Shown piece after piece: positions 19,699-29,470 of a stretch of DNA of 64,000 nucleotides; positions within the stretch are counted from its first letter, which is position 1; each line of letters begins with the position of its first letter. This stretch comes from an uncultured Mediterraneibacter sp. (lineage in GTDB: Bacteria > Bacillota > Clostridia > Lachnospirales > Lachnospiraceae), in NCBI GenBank assembly GCA_944383695.1, contig CALWQP010000013.1, positions 1-64,000 on the forward strand, read 5' to 3'. A model generated the notes under the pieces. That model saw only the letters and a program-made list of their open reading frames with translations, made no database searches and had not been told where the DNA came from. The position numbers and the translations under genes are program-made.

Positions 19699-19962
19699 TT
19701 GGCTAACATTAAGTCTGCTAAGAAAAGAATTTTAGTAAATGAGACAAAGGCTGCAAGAAACAAAGCAATCAAGTCTAAAGTAAAGACTGCTGTTAAAAAA
19801 GTTGACACTGCTGTTGCTCAGAAAGACGCAGATGCAGCTAAGACTGCACTGCACGCAGCGATCGTTGAGATTTCCAAAGCAGGAAGCAAGGGTGTTTATC
19901 ACAAGAAAACTGTTTCCAGAAAAATCTCTCGTCTGTCAAAAGCTGTTAACGGCATTGCTTAA
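19699..19962 (+). CDS. rpsT: 30S ribosomal protein S20
   Basis: Small-subunit protein that binds 16S rRNA, 87 aa, very Lys/Ala-rich (ANIKSAKKRIL at the start). The start codon is TTG at 19699: GGAGG lies 8 nt upstream and the protein then begins exactly like S20 homologues. E. coli rpsT also uses a UUG start tied to autoregulation, so the weak start and structured leader may be functional here too (inference). Confidence 0.96.
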   Translation: MANIKSAKKRILVNETKAARNKAIKSKVKTAVKKVDTAVAQKDADAAKTALHAAIVEISKAGSKGVYHKKTVSRKISRLSKAVNGIA

Positions 19963-19993
19963 TTTGCTTCATCATTGATAGAAAAATCCATGA

Positions 19994-20026
19994 GACATTC
20001 GCACCGTCAGGCGGATGTCTTTTTTT
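19994..20026 (+). terminator. Intrinsic terminator of rpsT
   Basis: GACATTCGC pairs with GCGGATGTC (one G-U) across an 8-nt loop, followed by seven T. Confidence 0.9.
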
Positions 20027-20058
20027 GCAGGCCCCCCTCCTGGTCCTACTCTCCCGCA

Positions 20059-20733
20059 TTATACTCCAGTCAGTTCCCCCGACAGAAGCTCAAAGTGATT
20101 CCTTTCTACCCGGATCAGTCCGTCCCGCTGCATCTTGCTCAGTTCATTTGACATTGCAGACCGGTCTACCCCCAGATAATCCGCCAGCTGCCGCCGGTTA
20201 AAGGGAATGTCAAACTGCTGTTTACCTTTTTGTACCGCCTGATCGGACAGGTAGGACAAAAGCCTTCCTCTGATCGTTTTTGACGATGTATTAAAAATCC
20301 GCCGGGACAGGTTAAGATTTTTCTGCGCGGATATGGAAAGAAGATTGCGGATCAGTTTGCTGTGATAGGAGCAGGAGTTTGGGCAGGAGCGTATGATCCT
20401 GCCCACATTCAAAAAAAGAATGACCGTATCCTCCGCGGCAGTCACATTGACCATCAGCTTTTCTCCCGGCACACAGGCATAGGTCTCTGCAAAGATCTGT
20501 CCGGGTCCCACACGGTCCAAAATACTGCGGTTTCCCCAGATATCGTCATTTTCGATCAGAACGCTCCCCGAGATCACAACGCCAAGAGAGGTCACTGTAT
20601 CTCCCATGTGGCAAATGATCTCTTCTTTTTTATAATGTTTTTCCTCTGCCCTCAGGCAGCTTAATATCTTTTCCGTCTCCTCAGCGGTGCTTCCCTGAAA
20701 AAGAGCTGTTTTGGATAAATTAAAAAAATTCAT
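20059..20733 (-). CDS. Crp/Fnr-family regulator, probable HcpR-type
   Basis: 224 aa. N-terminal cyclic-nucleotide-binding-like barrel (~20-130) and C-terminal Crp-type helix-turn-helix (RRQLADYLGVDRSAMSNELSKM, ~170-200). It is divergent from hcp, the layout of HcpR/NO-responsive regulators in anaerobes that control hybrid-cluster protein. There is no obvious FNR-type N-terminal Cys cluster. A palindrome in the shared intergenic region (20749-20762) fits binding and autoregulation. Nitrosative-stress sensing is inferred from context. Confidence 0.85.
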   Translation of the reverse strand: MNFFNLSKTALFQGSTAEETEKILSCLRAEEKHYKKEEIICHMGDTVTSLGVVISGSVLIENDDIWGNRSILDRVGPGQIFAETYACVPGEKLMVNVTAAEDTVILFLNVGRIIRSCPNSCSYHSKLIRNLLSISAQKNLNLSRRIFNTSSKTIRGRLLSYLSDQAVQKGKQQFDIPFNRRQLADYLGVDRSAMSNELSKMQRDGLIRVERNHFELLSGELTGV

Positions 20734-20748
20734 TTTTTCTCCTTTTTT

Positions 20749-20762
20749 GTTGTTTTAACAAC
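20749..20762. promoter_or_regulatory. Palindromic operator between crp-type gene and hcp
   Basis: GTTGTTTTAACAAC is an almost perfect dyad. Its centre (20755.5) lies at -41.5 relative to the start site predicted from the hcp -10 box, the textbook class II position for Crp/Fnr activators. It also sits just upstream of the regulator gene's ribosome binding site, so it could serve for autoregulation. Confidence 0.65.
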
Positions 20763-20784
20763 ATCGTAATTATCATGATTATAT

Positions 20785-20790
20785 TATACT
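20785..20790 (+). promoter_or_regulatory. hcp -10 box
   Basis: TATACT, with no -35 consensus at the 17-bp position. This fits a promoter that depends on an activator bound at 20749-20762. Confidence 0.55.
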
Positions 20791-20857
20791 CATATCACAG
20801 GATCTGACAAGGTCCAAAACAAAGTATTGTGATCATTACTAAAGGAGGACATAAGAA

Positions 20858-22510
20858 ATGGAAACTGGAACAAAAACACAAAAGATGTTCTGCTATCAAT
20901 GTCAGGAGACCGCCGGGTGCAGTGGGTGTACCATGTCCGGCGTCTGCGGCAAGAAACCGGATGTGGCAGCCATGCAGGATCTTCTCGTATATGTGACTAA
21001 AGGGCTCTGCGCGGTCACCACGCAGATGCGCGCCGAGGGAGCCGGTGTCCCGGAACGGATCGATCGTCTCATCACCCTGAATCTCTTTGTCACCATCACA
21101 AACGCCAATTTCGACAAGGAAGCAATCGTTGCCCGCATCAAAGAAACGCTGGAAACAACACAGGAACTGCTCCCGCAGGTAAAAGAGCAAAGTTCTCTGC
21201 CGGAAGCCTCCCTGTGGAACGGAACAGAGGATACTTTTGAGAAAAAGGCTGCCCTGACCGGAGTTCTCTCAACCGAAGATGAGGACATCCGGAGCCTGAG
21301 GGAGCTCATCACCTATGGGCTGAAAGGGCTGTCCGCATACACAAAGCACGCCAACGCTCTTTTGGCTGAGAGCAGGGAAACAGACGCTTTTCTCCAGCGT
21401 GCTCTTGCGGCTACTCTAAATGATGCCCTGTCTGTTGACGATCTGGTGGCGCTCACAATGGAGACCGGAAAATACGGCGTTGAATGTATGGCGCTTCTTG
21501 ACAAGGCAAACACGGAGGCATACGGAAATCCTGAGATCACCACAGTCAAGCTTGGCGTGGAAGACCGCCCGGGTATCCTCATCTCCGGACATGATTTAAG
21601 AGACCTGGAGATGCTCCTGGAGCAGACCCAGGGAACAGGTGTGGATGTATATACCCACTCAGAAATGCTCCCTGGCCACTACTATCCCAAATTCAAGAAA
21701 TATGAAAACTTTATCGGCAATTATGGGAATGCGTGGTGGAAACAAAAAGAAGAATTTGAGACCTTTCATGGCCCCATCCTTATGACTACCAACTGCATCG
21801 TCCCGCCTCTGGACAGCTACAAGGACCGCATGTACACGACCGGAGCCGCAGGCTATCCTGGGTGTACACACATTGAGGAGGATGAGAACGGAAGAAAAGA
21901 TTTCTCCGCAATCATCGAACATGCGAAACGCTGCTCCGCTCCCGCTCAGATCGAAGAAGGTGAGATCATTGGCGGCTTTGCCCACGCGCAGGTGCTTGCC
22001 CTCGCAGACAAGGTAGTGGACGCTGTAAAATCCGGCGCAATCAAAAAGTTCGTGGTCATGGCAGGGTGCGACGGCAGGGCAAAGTCACGGAGCTACTATA
22101 CGGATTTTGCCAAAGCTCTGCCAAAGGATACGGTCATACTGACAGCCGGATGTGCAAAATACAAATACAACAAGCTGGACTTGGGAGAGATTGGGGGCAT
22201 CCCCCGGGTGCTGGATGCCGGACAGTGTAACGACTCCTACTCACTTGCGGTAATCGCCTTGAAATTAAAGGAAGTTTTCGGGCTTGATGACATCAACGAC
22301 CTGCCCATCATCTACAACATCGCATGGTATGAGCAGAAAGCGGTTATCGTGCTTCTGGCGCTTCTGTATCTGGGCGTTAAAAATATCCATCTCGGACCTA
22401 CTCTTCCTGCCTTTCTCTCTCCAAATGTGGCAGACACTCTGATCCAAAACTTTGGGATTGCCGGGATCGGTACTGTGGAAGAAGACATGAAACTGTTCTT
22501 TGGTGCATAA
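20858..22510 (+). CDS. hcp: Hybrid cluster protein (hydroxylamine reductase)
   Basis: 550-aa Fe-S enzyme with an N-terminal Cys motif for the first cubane ([13 protein letters not shown], then VCGKK) and later Cys/His/Glu ligands of the hybrid cluster (e.g. [29 protein letters not shown]). Hcp proteins reduce hydroxylamine in vitro and NO in vivo, protecting anaerobes from nitrosative stress. Excellent ribosome binding site (AGGAGG). Likely activated by the divergent Crp-type regulator. Confidence 0.95.
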   Translation: METGTKTQKMFCYQCQETAGCSGCTMSGVCGKKPDVAAMQDLLVYVTKGLCAVTTQMRAEGAGVPERIDRLITLNLFVTITNANFDKEAIVARIKETLETTQELLPQVKEQSSLPEASLWNGTEDTFEKKAALTGVLSTEDEDIRSLRELITYGLKGLSAYTKHANALLAESRETDAFLQRALAATLNDALSVDDLVALTMETGKYGVECMALLDKANTEAYGNPEITTVKLGVEDRPGILISGHDLRDLEMLLEQTQGTGVDVYTHSEMLPGHYYPKFKKYENFIGNYGNAWWKQKEEFETFHGPILMTTNCIVPPLDSYKDRMYTTGAAGYPGCTHIEEDENGRKDFSAIIEHAKRCSAPAQIEEGEIIGGFAHAQVLALADKVVDAVKSGAIKKFVVMAGCDGRAKSRSYYTDFAKALPKDTVILTAGCAKYKYNKLDLGEIGGIPRVLDAGQCNDSYSLAVIALKLKEVFGLDDINDLPIIYNIAWYEQKAVIVLLALLYLGVKNIHLGPTLPAFLSPNVADTLIQNFGIAGIGTVEEDMKLFFGA

Positions 22511-22518
22511 AAATGAGA

Positions 22519-22545
22519 ACCACCGGCTCAGCCGGTGGTTTACTC
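22519..22545 (+). terminator. Terminator after hcp
   Basis: ACCACCGGC pairs with GCCGGTGGT around TCA, followed by TTACTCTTT. Strong stem, weak U tract. Confidence 0.7.
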
Positions 22546-22635
22546 TTTCCCTGTAATAGACTGTTTACTATCTGTCTTCTAAATTTAGGGACATGACATT
22601 TACACTCCCAAGTCGTATGTGGGATCTGTAAATGT

Positions 22636-23667
<1,032 letters not shown>

Positions 23668-23686
23668 CTAAAAAATCATTAAAATC

Positions 23687-23703
23687 TGCCGGACCTTCCG
23701 GCA
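23687..23703 (-). other. Hairpin between ilvN and ilvC
   Basis: TGCCGG pairs with CCGGCA (5-nt loop). On the minus strand it is followed by GATTTTAATGATTTTTT. It could be a weak terminator or an mRNA-processing or stability hairpin inside the ilvN-ilvC transcript. Confidence 0.4.
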
Positions 23704-23806
23704 ATCTATGTATAGTGAAAGGTTCTTACCTCTTACTACCTCTTTTTCTTGTCTTCTTATCTCCGCTCTCCGCGCATCAGGCCTGTCAGACGCTCCCGGA
23801 GATTTT

Positions 23807-24304
23807 TCAAAGATAAGCCACGTCTTTGCTTCCTCTGGAAAGTCCAGTGATCCCGGTCCTTGCCAGCTCCAGGATCTCATATCCTTTCAGAAGGTTAAGG
23901 AAAGCTTCCAGCTTGCTCTGTGTTCCCGTGAGTTCTACGATGAGAGAATCTTCCTCCACATCCACGATCTTCGCCCGGAAAATGTCCGCCACAGAGATGA
24001 TCTCTCCTCTCTGCGCCGCAGTGGCGCGCAGCTTTACCATGATCAGCTCCCGGCACACGGATTCTCCGTCCTTTAACACTTTGATGTCCACCACATCCTC
24101 AAGCTTTCTGACCTGTTTCTCTATCTGGGACAGGATCAGTTCATCCCCGGATGATACGACTGTGATCCTTGAAAATCTCGGATCAGCCGTCATACCTGCG
24201 GTGATGCTGTCAATGCTGTATCCGCGGCGGCTGAACAGACCGGATATCCGGCTTAAGACACCAGGATTATTGTCTACGAGCAATGAAAATACCTGTTTTC
24301 TCAT
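23807..24304 (-). CDS. ilvN: Acetolactate synthase small (regulatory) subunit
   Basis: 165 aa. N-terminal ACT domain (VFSLLVDNNPGVLSRISGLFSRRGYSI) that binds valine for feedback control, then the ALS small-subunit C-terminal domain. The catalytic subunit gene (ilvB) is not next to it: upstream lies an ABC-F gene, downstream ilvC. The large subunit must be encoded elsewhere. Confidence 0.94.
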   Translation of the reverse strand: MRKQVFSLLVDNNPGVLSRISGLFSRRGYSIDSITAGMTADPRFSRITVVSSGDELILSQIEKQVRKLEDVVDIKVLKDGESVCRELIMVKLRATAAQRGEIISVADIFRAKIVDVEEDSLIVELTGTQSKLEAFLNLLKGYEILELARTGITGLSRGSKDVAYL

Positions 24305-24358
24305 TGTGTTCTTCCTTTCTCACCCAAAAACAGAGCGCAATCTGTTTTATCTTTTATC

Positions 24359-24387
24359 ATATTACCAAGTGTACATTTCTTTGTCAA
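24359..24387 (-). promoter_or_regulatory. ilvN-ilvC promoter
   Basis: TTGACA (24382-24387), 17 bp, TAATAT (24359-24364) on the minus strand. The ~48-nt leader holds an 8-bp inverted repeat (AAAACAGA/TCTGTTTT) but is too short for a T-box. Confidence 0.75.
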
Positions 24388-24428
24388 GCAGTTAGATTAT
24401 TTTTATACATGATTCCAGCACGATCCTC

Positions 24429-26246
24429 TCATCCCTGCTCCGCCATCTTCTCTGCCAGATCGTTCAGGTACACCCACCGATCCATCTTCTCATCCAGCTC
24501 TCCCCGGATCTTTTCCTGCTCTTCCAGCAGTTCTTTCAGCTTTACCGAATTGGTGGCGTTTGCTTTGATCTGCCTCTCAATGCTATCCAGCTTTTCTTCA
24601 AGAGCGGAAATTTCATCGTCGATCACCTCATATTCCCTCTGCTCCTTATAAGAAAACTTCAGCTTCTGGGGCTGGTCTTGTTTCCAGTCCTTACTGTTCT
24701 TCCCAATGGCAGTTTCCGCAGCTTTCCCAATCTTCCCGGTTTTTCCGGTATCCTCTGCCCTGTCGTCTGAAGCCATTTTCTTTTTCTTTGCTTCCAGATA
24801 GTCTGTATATCCTCCCTCATACTGAATCACGTGCCCCTTCCCATCCAGTTCCAGGATACGATCCGCGATATTATCCAGAAAATACCGGTCGTGGGAGACC
24901 GCGATGACAATGCCTGAAAAAGAGTTCAGATAGTCCTCAAGAATGGTCAGGGTCGGGATATCCAGGTTGTTCCCTGCCTCGTCCAGCAGAAGTACATTGG
25001 CATTCTCCGCCAGGACGCCTAGGAGATAAAGACGCCGCTTCTCTCCGCCCGAGAGCTTGCCGATGGGCGCGTACTGCATGTCCGGCGTGAACAAGAACCT
25101 CTCAAGCAGCGATGACGCGCTGATCTTCCCATCTGTTGTAGTAATGTATTCCGCGATATCCTTTACATGGTCAATGACCCGCTGTGCGTCATCCATATGC
25201 TGCTCTTCCTGCCCGAAATACCCGTTCCTGACAGTCTCTCCGATCTCGATCTTTCCGGAATCCGGCTCTACCAGTCCGGCAAGCATCTTCATAACCGTGG
25301 ACTTTCCGCATCCGTTGGGACCAATGATGCCAAGCCTCTGATTTTTCAGCACGATATAGCTGTAATCCTCAAGGATCTTCTTCTCACCATACCGTTTGCT
25401 CACATGATGGAGCTCGATGGTCTTCTTCCCCATCCGGGTTTCCACAGAGCCCATCTCCACCGTCTGGTCCTGCACCGGCGCTTTTCCGTTTTTCAGCGCT
25501 TCCAGACGCTCCAGCCTTGCCCGCTGCTTGGTGGTTCTGGCGCGGCAGCCCCGCTTCGCCCACTCCAGCTCCATCCGCAGGATACTCTGGCGCTTCCGCT
25601 CAGAGGCAATCTCCATCTCTTCCCTCGCCGCCTTCAGCTCAAGGAATCCGGAATAATCCGCGTCATACCCATACATCTTCCCCTGGCTGATCTCCAGGAT
25701 CCGGTTCGTCACTCGGTCAAGGAAATACCGGTCATGGGTCACCATGAGGATGGTCCCTCTGTATCCCCGCAGATATTCCTCCAGCCATGCGATCATCGTC
25801 CCATCCAGATGATTGGTCGGCTCGTCCAGGAGAAGCACATCAAAATCTCCTGCCAGAGTCTTTGCCAGGACTACTCTTCTTTTCTGTCCGCCGGAAAGAT
25901 GTCCGATCTTCTGCTCCATGTCTGTGATCCCCAGTTCCATCAGATTGCTCTCCACCTTCCACTCCTCTCCTTCTCCCTTTCCCAGGGCATAAGAGCGGAT
26001 ATCCGCCCCCTCCGGAAGAACAGGATTCTGAGGCACAAAGGCAATCTTAAGTCCATTCTGCCTTATGACCTGACCTTCATCCGGGACTTCCTCCCCTGCC
26101 ACCATCTTTAACAGGGTCGATTTCCCTGTACCGTTAATCCCGACAATGCCGATCTTGTCCCCTTGCTGAATGCCGAAAGACGCATCCTCGTATATCGTCT
26201 TTTCTCCATAAATCTTGCTGATATGTTCGATATTGATGATATTCAT
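24429..26246 (-). CDS. ABC-F family ATPase (Uup-like)
   Basis: 605 aa, soluble, with two ABC domains. First: Walker A GINGTGKST, signature LSGGQKRRV. Second: GPNGCGKST, LSGGEKRRL. A basic linker joins them. The C-terminal ~100 residues are a charged coiled coil as in Uup. ABC-F proteins act on the ribosome, either as housekeeping translation factors or as antibiotic-resistance factors. The 19-bp inverted repeat ending at a U tract just before the ATG is a reason to consider an induced, resistance-type role. Confidence 0.88.
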   Translation of the reverse strand: MNIINIEHISKIYGEKTIYEDASFGIQQGDKIGIVGINGTGKSTLLKMVAGEEVPDEGQVIRQNGLKIAFVPQNPVLPEGADIRSYALGKGEGEEWKVESNLMELGITDMEQKIGHLSGGQKRRVVLAKTLAGDFDVLLLDEPTNHLDGTMIAWLEEYLRGYRGTILMVTHDRYFLDRVTNRILEISQGKMYGYDADYSGFLELKAAREEMEIASERKRQSILRMELEWAKRGCRARTTKQRARLERLEALKNGKAPVQDQTVEMGSVETRMGKKTIELHHVSKRYGEKKILEDYSYIVLKNQRLGIIGPNGCGKSTVMKMLAGLVEPDSGKIEIGETVRNGYFGQEEQHMDDAQRVIDHVKDIAEYITTTDGKISASSLLERFLFTPDMQYAPIGKLSGGEKRRLYLLGVLAENANVLLLDEAGNNLDIPTLTILEDYLNSFSGIVIAVSHDRYFLDNIADRILELDGKGHVIQYEGGYTDYLEAKKKKMASDDRAEDTGKTGKIGKAAETAIGKNSKDWKQDQPQKLKFSYKEQREYEVIDDEISALEEKLDSIERQIKANATNSVKLKELLEEQEKIRGELDEKMDRWVYLNDLAEKMAEQG

Positions 26247-26255
26247 AAAATAAAA

Positions 26256-26325
26256 AACTCCTCACAAACTCTTCTGTCACCTCGTGACGGTACACAAAGA
26301 TATTTTGAAGAGTTTATAAGGAGTT
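26256..26325 (-). promoter_or_regulatory. Attenuator-like terminator overlapping the ABC-F start region
   Basis: The arms at 26307-26325 and 26256-26274 form a 19-bp RNA stem with only two G-U pairs. A small GTCAC/GTGAC hairpin sits in the loop and TTTTTTATTTT follows, directly before the ATG. The 3' arm contains the GAGGAG ribosome binding site. Read-through RNA from upstream would therefore terminate and also hide the start signal. Confidence 0.7.
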
Positions 26326-26330
26326 GTCAA
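26302..26330 (-). promoter_or_regulatory. Candidate ABC-F promoter inside the 5' attenuator arm
   Basis: TTGACA (26325-26330) overlaps the start of the 5' arm; CAAAAT lies 17 bp downstream as a moderate -10. A transcript from here would lack the 5' arm and so escape the terminator. Confidence 0.45.
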
Positions 26331-26336
26331 GAAAAT

Positions 26337-26432
26337 TTACTTATTCACCTGATGCCTGCGGAAGAAAAGGTACGCCATCCCGACAGGAGCGCCGCGCACA
26401 CTCCATTTACCATCATTGCCGCAGCAGGCCAT
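26337..26432 (-). CDS. Possible 31-codon upstream ORF (leader peptide)
   Basis: ATG to TAA, 31 codons, ending YLFFRRHQVNK. The stop lies 11 nt before the 5' attenuator arm, close enough for a ribosome at the stop to reach its first bases. There is no clear Shine-Dalgarno sequence and no homologue I recognise. Its position is the only argument, so confidence is low. Confidence 0.3.
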   Translation of the reverse strand: MACCGNDGKWSVRGAPVGMAYLFFRRHQVNK

Positions 26433-26482
26433 GACCAGGACCAGCACTCACGCCCGCCGCTTAAAATATCTCCGCAAAGAGA

Positions 26483-27550
26483 TCATTTTACCGGACAATT
26501 TTCTATTTTTAACTTCGTTTTATTTTTCTCACCCAGCCGCACGGCGATCACTACGATCAGGCTGATCACAAGCAGAAAATAGAAATTGATCCCACGGCTC
26601 ACCAGCATGGATGGGATCAGATACATCCCGGTAAACACATGAGTGAACACTGCCTGGTACATCAGCTCTGTGATACCCTGCGCGCCGGGCAGAGGGAGCA
26701 TGTCTACCGCAATATACACGACTGCCTGGAGCAGTATCACCCGCATGGCGGAAGTACCCTCCAGTCCGAATCCGAGATATACCATATAGGTCAGGACGAA
26801 CACACTGCACCTCTGGAGGAAGGTTATAAAAATGATAAACGCCAGACTTCCCTTGTGCGCTTTCAGCCATGTCACTGCGTTCTGATAACTGTCGATAAAC
26901 GCCCGGATCTTGTCTTCTCTCTGCTCCGAAGGCTTCCAGATCTTCATGCGTATCAGCAGGCCTTCAAAAAGCAGAGCCACTTTTAACATGACCTGAGGAA
27001 AAAGCATCACTCCCAGGATTACAATGACAAGGATCACATTCAAGGACAATCCCAGCAGATAAAGCGGGAAATATTTCCCCATCTCCTCTGTAAGAGGCTG
27101 AAACCATAACAGCAGGATGCCAAACCCCATGACCACCAGAACAAACTTATATGCCACTGCCACGGTCATGAGCACCACCGTACTGTCAGATCCTCTGTTT
27201 CCGTCCTTGTTCATATAGTAAAGCTGCACCGGCTGGCCTCCGGAAGCGGACGGCGTGATGCCCGAGTAAAAAAATCCGATAAAAGAGTATTGGATGCATC
27301 GGAACAGGGAACTGCCCTTTCCCCCGCTCTTATGCGCTTTCATGGAACGCAGAAGATACCAGATCATATAGCCTTCCGCACACACGAAAAACATGGCAAG
27401 ACCAACAGCAGGGATGAGATACAGCGGTGACATTTCCGCCACTGCATGAGCAATATCTGACAGGTTGCGCCCGCTGAAGAGGGCATAGAAGGTCATCAGC
27501 ATGATCACGAGAAATAGCGTGATCTGGAGTGCTCGTTTCTTAGCGCTCAT
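26483..27550 (-). CDS. Flippase-like membrane protein (LPG synthase TM / YbhN family)
   Basis: 355 aa with about eight hydrophobic segments, of the family named after the membrane domain of lysyl-phosphatidylglycerol synthase (e.g. GFFYSGITPSASGGQPVQLYYM, then LPLPGAQGITELMY). These proteins are thought to move lipid-linked substrates across the membrane. There is no aminoacyl-transferase domain. It overlaps the upstream papain-like gene by 4 bp and belongs to the operon that starts with the GT2 gene. Confidence 0.85.
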   Translation of the reverse strand: MSAKKRALQITLFLVIMLMTFYALFSGRNLSDIAHAVAEMSPLYLIPAVGLAMFFVCAEGYMIWYLLRSMKAHKSGGKGSSLFRCIQYSFIGFFYSGITPSASGGQPVQLYYMNKDGNRGSDSTVVLMTVAVAYKFVLVVMGFGILLLWFQPLTEEMGKYFPLYLLGLSLNVILVIVILGVMLFPQVMLKVALLFEGLLIRMKIWKPSEQREDKIRAFIDSYQNAVTWLKAHKGSLAFIIFITFLQRCSVFVLTYMVYLGFGLEGTSAMRVILLQAVVYIAVDMLPLPGAQGITELMYQAVFTHVFTGMYLIPSMLVSRGINFYFLLVISLIVVIAVRLGEKNKTKLKIENCPVK

Positions 27551-28203
27551 AATCTGTCCCCCCGCTTCCTCAGATTTCGTATATATCTATATCCCAGCTT
27601 CATGTATGCCGTGCCGGCAAATGCCGGACGCACCAGATGAAATAACGGAACTCTTTTGAGCTCAGGAGCTTTACTCACTGCGTCTGTCAGTTCCTGGAGA
27701 CTCCCCTCAAATATTTTCTGCTTGTCCTTATATTCAAAGAAATCCTTTGGCGTCACAAGAGAAAAGTGTTTCTCCCATTTACAAACGCCCGCCTCTTCCA
27801 GAAGTTTTGCGATATAAGAAGAGCATGTATAATGATTTTTCTGATAGAACGGTCTGTTCAGCAGGATGAACGGCAGTCCGAGCACCGCATAATGATAGCG
27901 GAAGCGTCTCCTCATTGCCTCTCTCAGTTCCTGCTCTATAAAATCTTTCTGCTCTGCCGTGCACTCTATGCTGCACACCATGTAATCTGCATCCGGAAAC
28001 GCCTGCAGGATCTTCCTTTTGTCTTCTTTTTCAAATCCCGCGATCAGAGGAATGGACGGATGCCTCCTGCCGATGCTGTACGCCTCTTCAAGATACGGAT
28101 CGAGCCCCAGTACAACGTGGATATATTTCTGTTTGATCGTCCTTCGGATGAGTCCCGCGAAAAATCCTGGGGTATCGACAAACGCAATGTATATCTGTGC
28201 CAT
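27547..28203 (-). CDS. Permuted papain-like (YiiX/NlpC-P60-type) putative hydrolase
   Basis: 218 aa. A His near the N-terminus (KYIHVVLGLD) and a later Cys-helix (YTCSSYIAKLLEEAG) give the permuted His-before-Cys order of YiiX/NlpC-P60-like amidases. No signal peptide, so it is probably cytoplasmic or membrane-associated. It lies between a glycosyltransferase and a flippase-like protein with 4-bp overlap, suggesting a joint job on a lipid- or glycan-linked substrate. Catalysis is inferred from motif order only. Confidence 0.6.
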   Translation of the reverse strand: MAQIYIAFVDTPGFFAGLIRRTIKQKYIHVVLGLDPYLEEAYSIGRRHPSIPLIAGFEKEDKRKILQAFPDADYMVCSIECTAEQKDFIEQELREAMRRRFRYHYAVLGLPFILLNRPFYQKNHYTCSSYIAKLLEEAGVCKWEKHFSLVTPKDFFEYKDKQKIFEGSLQELTDAVSKAPELKRVPLFHLVRPAFAGTAYMKLGYRYIRNLRKRGDRL

Positions 28204-28279
28204 AAGTATGTATGCCTCCCTCTTCTGTCCTTTGCAGGTTCCTGTATCCGCCGGATCCTGCTGTCTTTAGATGCGCCTC

Positions 28280-29320
28280 CTATTGGAACTGATAGATCTT
28301 TCTGGCAAACCTGTAGCCACCTATGGTCAGTTTCCCGCCCAGTTTTCCCGGCAGATAGGTTAAACCGCTCAACGTCGAATAACGAAGCCGGTAATAAAGC
28401 GCAGAATTATACGCTTTGATGCTGTCCCACATCTCTCTTCTCTTCTGCTCCGCCTCTGCCGTCTTGATCAGGAGCAGATGGATAGAGGATATGGACAGCA
28501 TGATAGAGATATTCCGTGTCATATAAGATGCCAGCTTCGGATACTTTTCCTTCACTGCCTGCAGGTCTACGCTTTTTGCCACCAGCTCTGTCACACGTAT
28601 CTGCTGATCAATCCTCTTCATGAGCACTTTTTCATTGACCGACTGATCCTCCCGCCCAAGATAATAGTGATATAAGTCAAGGTCCATATAATAAATATTC
28701 TCCACATATGGAAGGGGCTGGTAGGAAAACAAATTGTCAACATAAAATGTGTGCTCCGGCAGCTTCACACCGGATTGTCTCAACACTTCCGCACGGAACA
28801 TAAGTGAATGCATGATCAGATACTGGGACAGCTTAAAACGCCCGATTTCATTCCAGGTACACATATTTTCTTTCGGTAAAACATTTCTGTAATCCATCAC
28901 CCGGCTCGTTCCTTCGTCCAGATGGTCATACACATAGTTGCATACAAAAAGATCCGGAAGTTTCCGGTCAGAACCCTGAGTCCCATCCGCGGAAAAATCT
29001 TTTATCCTCTGCAGAAGCTTCAGATAAGCCTCCTTGTCAAGCCAGTCATCAGAATCCACCACTTTATAATAAATCCCGCGAGCCAGCTCCAAGCCTCTGT
29101 TCACTCCGGACCCATGTCCGCCGTTTTCCTTGTGTACAGCACGGACGATATCAGGATATTTCAACTGGTATTCATCCGCAATCTCAGCCGTCCCATCCGT
29201 GGATCCGTCGTTGACCAGGATAATCTCCACGTCCCTGCCGCCTGCGAGCAGAGAATCCACGCACCGCCTCATATAACTCTCTGAATTATAGCATGGTACG
29301 GCAAACGTAATGTACTTCAT
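28280..29320 (-). CDS. Family 2 glycosyltransferase
   Basis: 346 aa. GT-A fold motifs: VPCYNSESYMRRCVDSLL, nucleotide-binding VNDGSTDGT, and the DXD-type site VVDSDDWLD. The C-terminal part is helical, without clear membrane spans. First gene of the GT2/papain-like/flippase-like unit. Start supported by AAGGAG. Donor and acceptor sugars cannot be read from sequence. Confidence 0.9.
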   Translation of the reverse strand: MKYITFAVPCYNSESYMRRCVDSLLAGGRDVEIILVNDGSTDGTAEIADEYQLKYPDIVRAVHKENGGHGSGVNRGLELARGIYYKVVDSDDWLDKEAYLKLLQRIKDFSADGTQGSDRKLPDLFVCNYVYDHLDEGTSRVMDYRNVLPKENMCTWNEIGRFKLSQYLIMHSLMFRAEVLRQSGVKLPEHTFYVDNLFSYQPLPYVENIYYMDLDLYHYYLGREDQSVNEKVLMKRIDQQIRVTELVAKSVDLQAVKEKYPKLASYMTRNISIMLSISSIHLLLIKTAEAEQKRREMWDSIKAYNSALYYRLRYSTLSGLTYLPGKLGGKLTIGGYRFARKIYQFQ

Positions 29321-29400
29321 AGTTTATGTCTCCTTAGTATCATAACCTGCAGTATCTCTCAGGCATCCTTCATCTTTCACAGTCCTATTGTAAAAAAATG

Positions 29401-29433
29401 TTCTTAAGATAACCAGAAAGTAATTCTTAAGAT
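29401..29433 (-). repeat. Direct repeat upstream of the GT2 operon
   Basis: TTCTTAAGAT occurs perfectly at 29401-29410 and 29424-29433 (23-bp period). On the minus strand it lies just upstream of a possible -10 (TACAAT). This resembles a binding site for an OmpR-type response regulator. Confidence 0.4.
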
Positions 29434-29470
29434 TTTGGAAAGATTTGTGAAACGCTGTAAAAAGAAAGGA

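Noticed and set aside
20902-21312. Long antisense ORFs over hcp
   Set aside because: They shadow a conserved gene and have random composition; similar antisense ORFs lie over the protease, GH20 and parE genes.
24305-24358. T-box or peptide attenuator for ilvN
   Set aside because: Leader of about 48 nt with no Leu/Val/Ile-rich ORF and no T-box core; only a weak inverted repeat.
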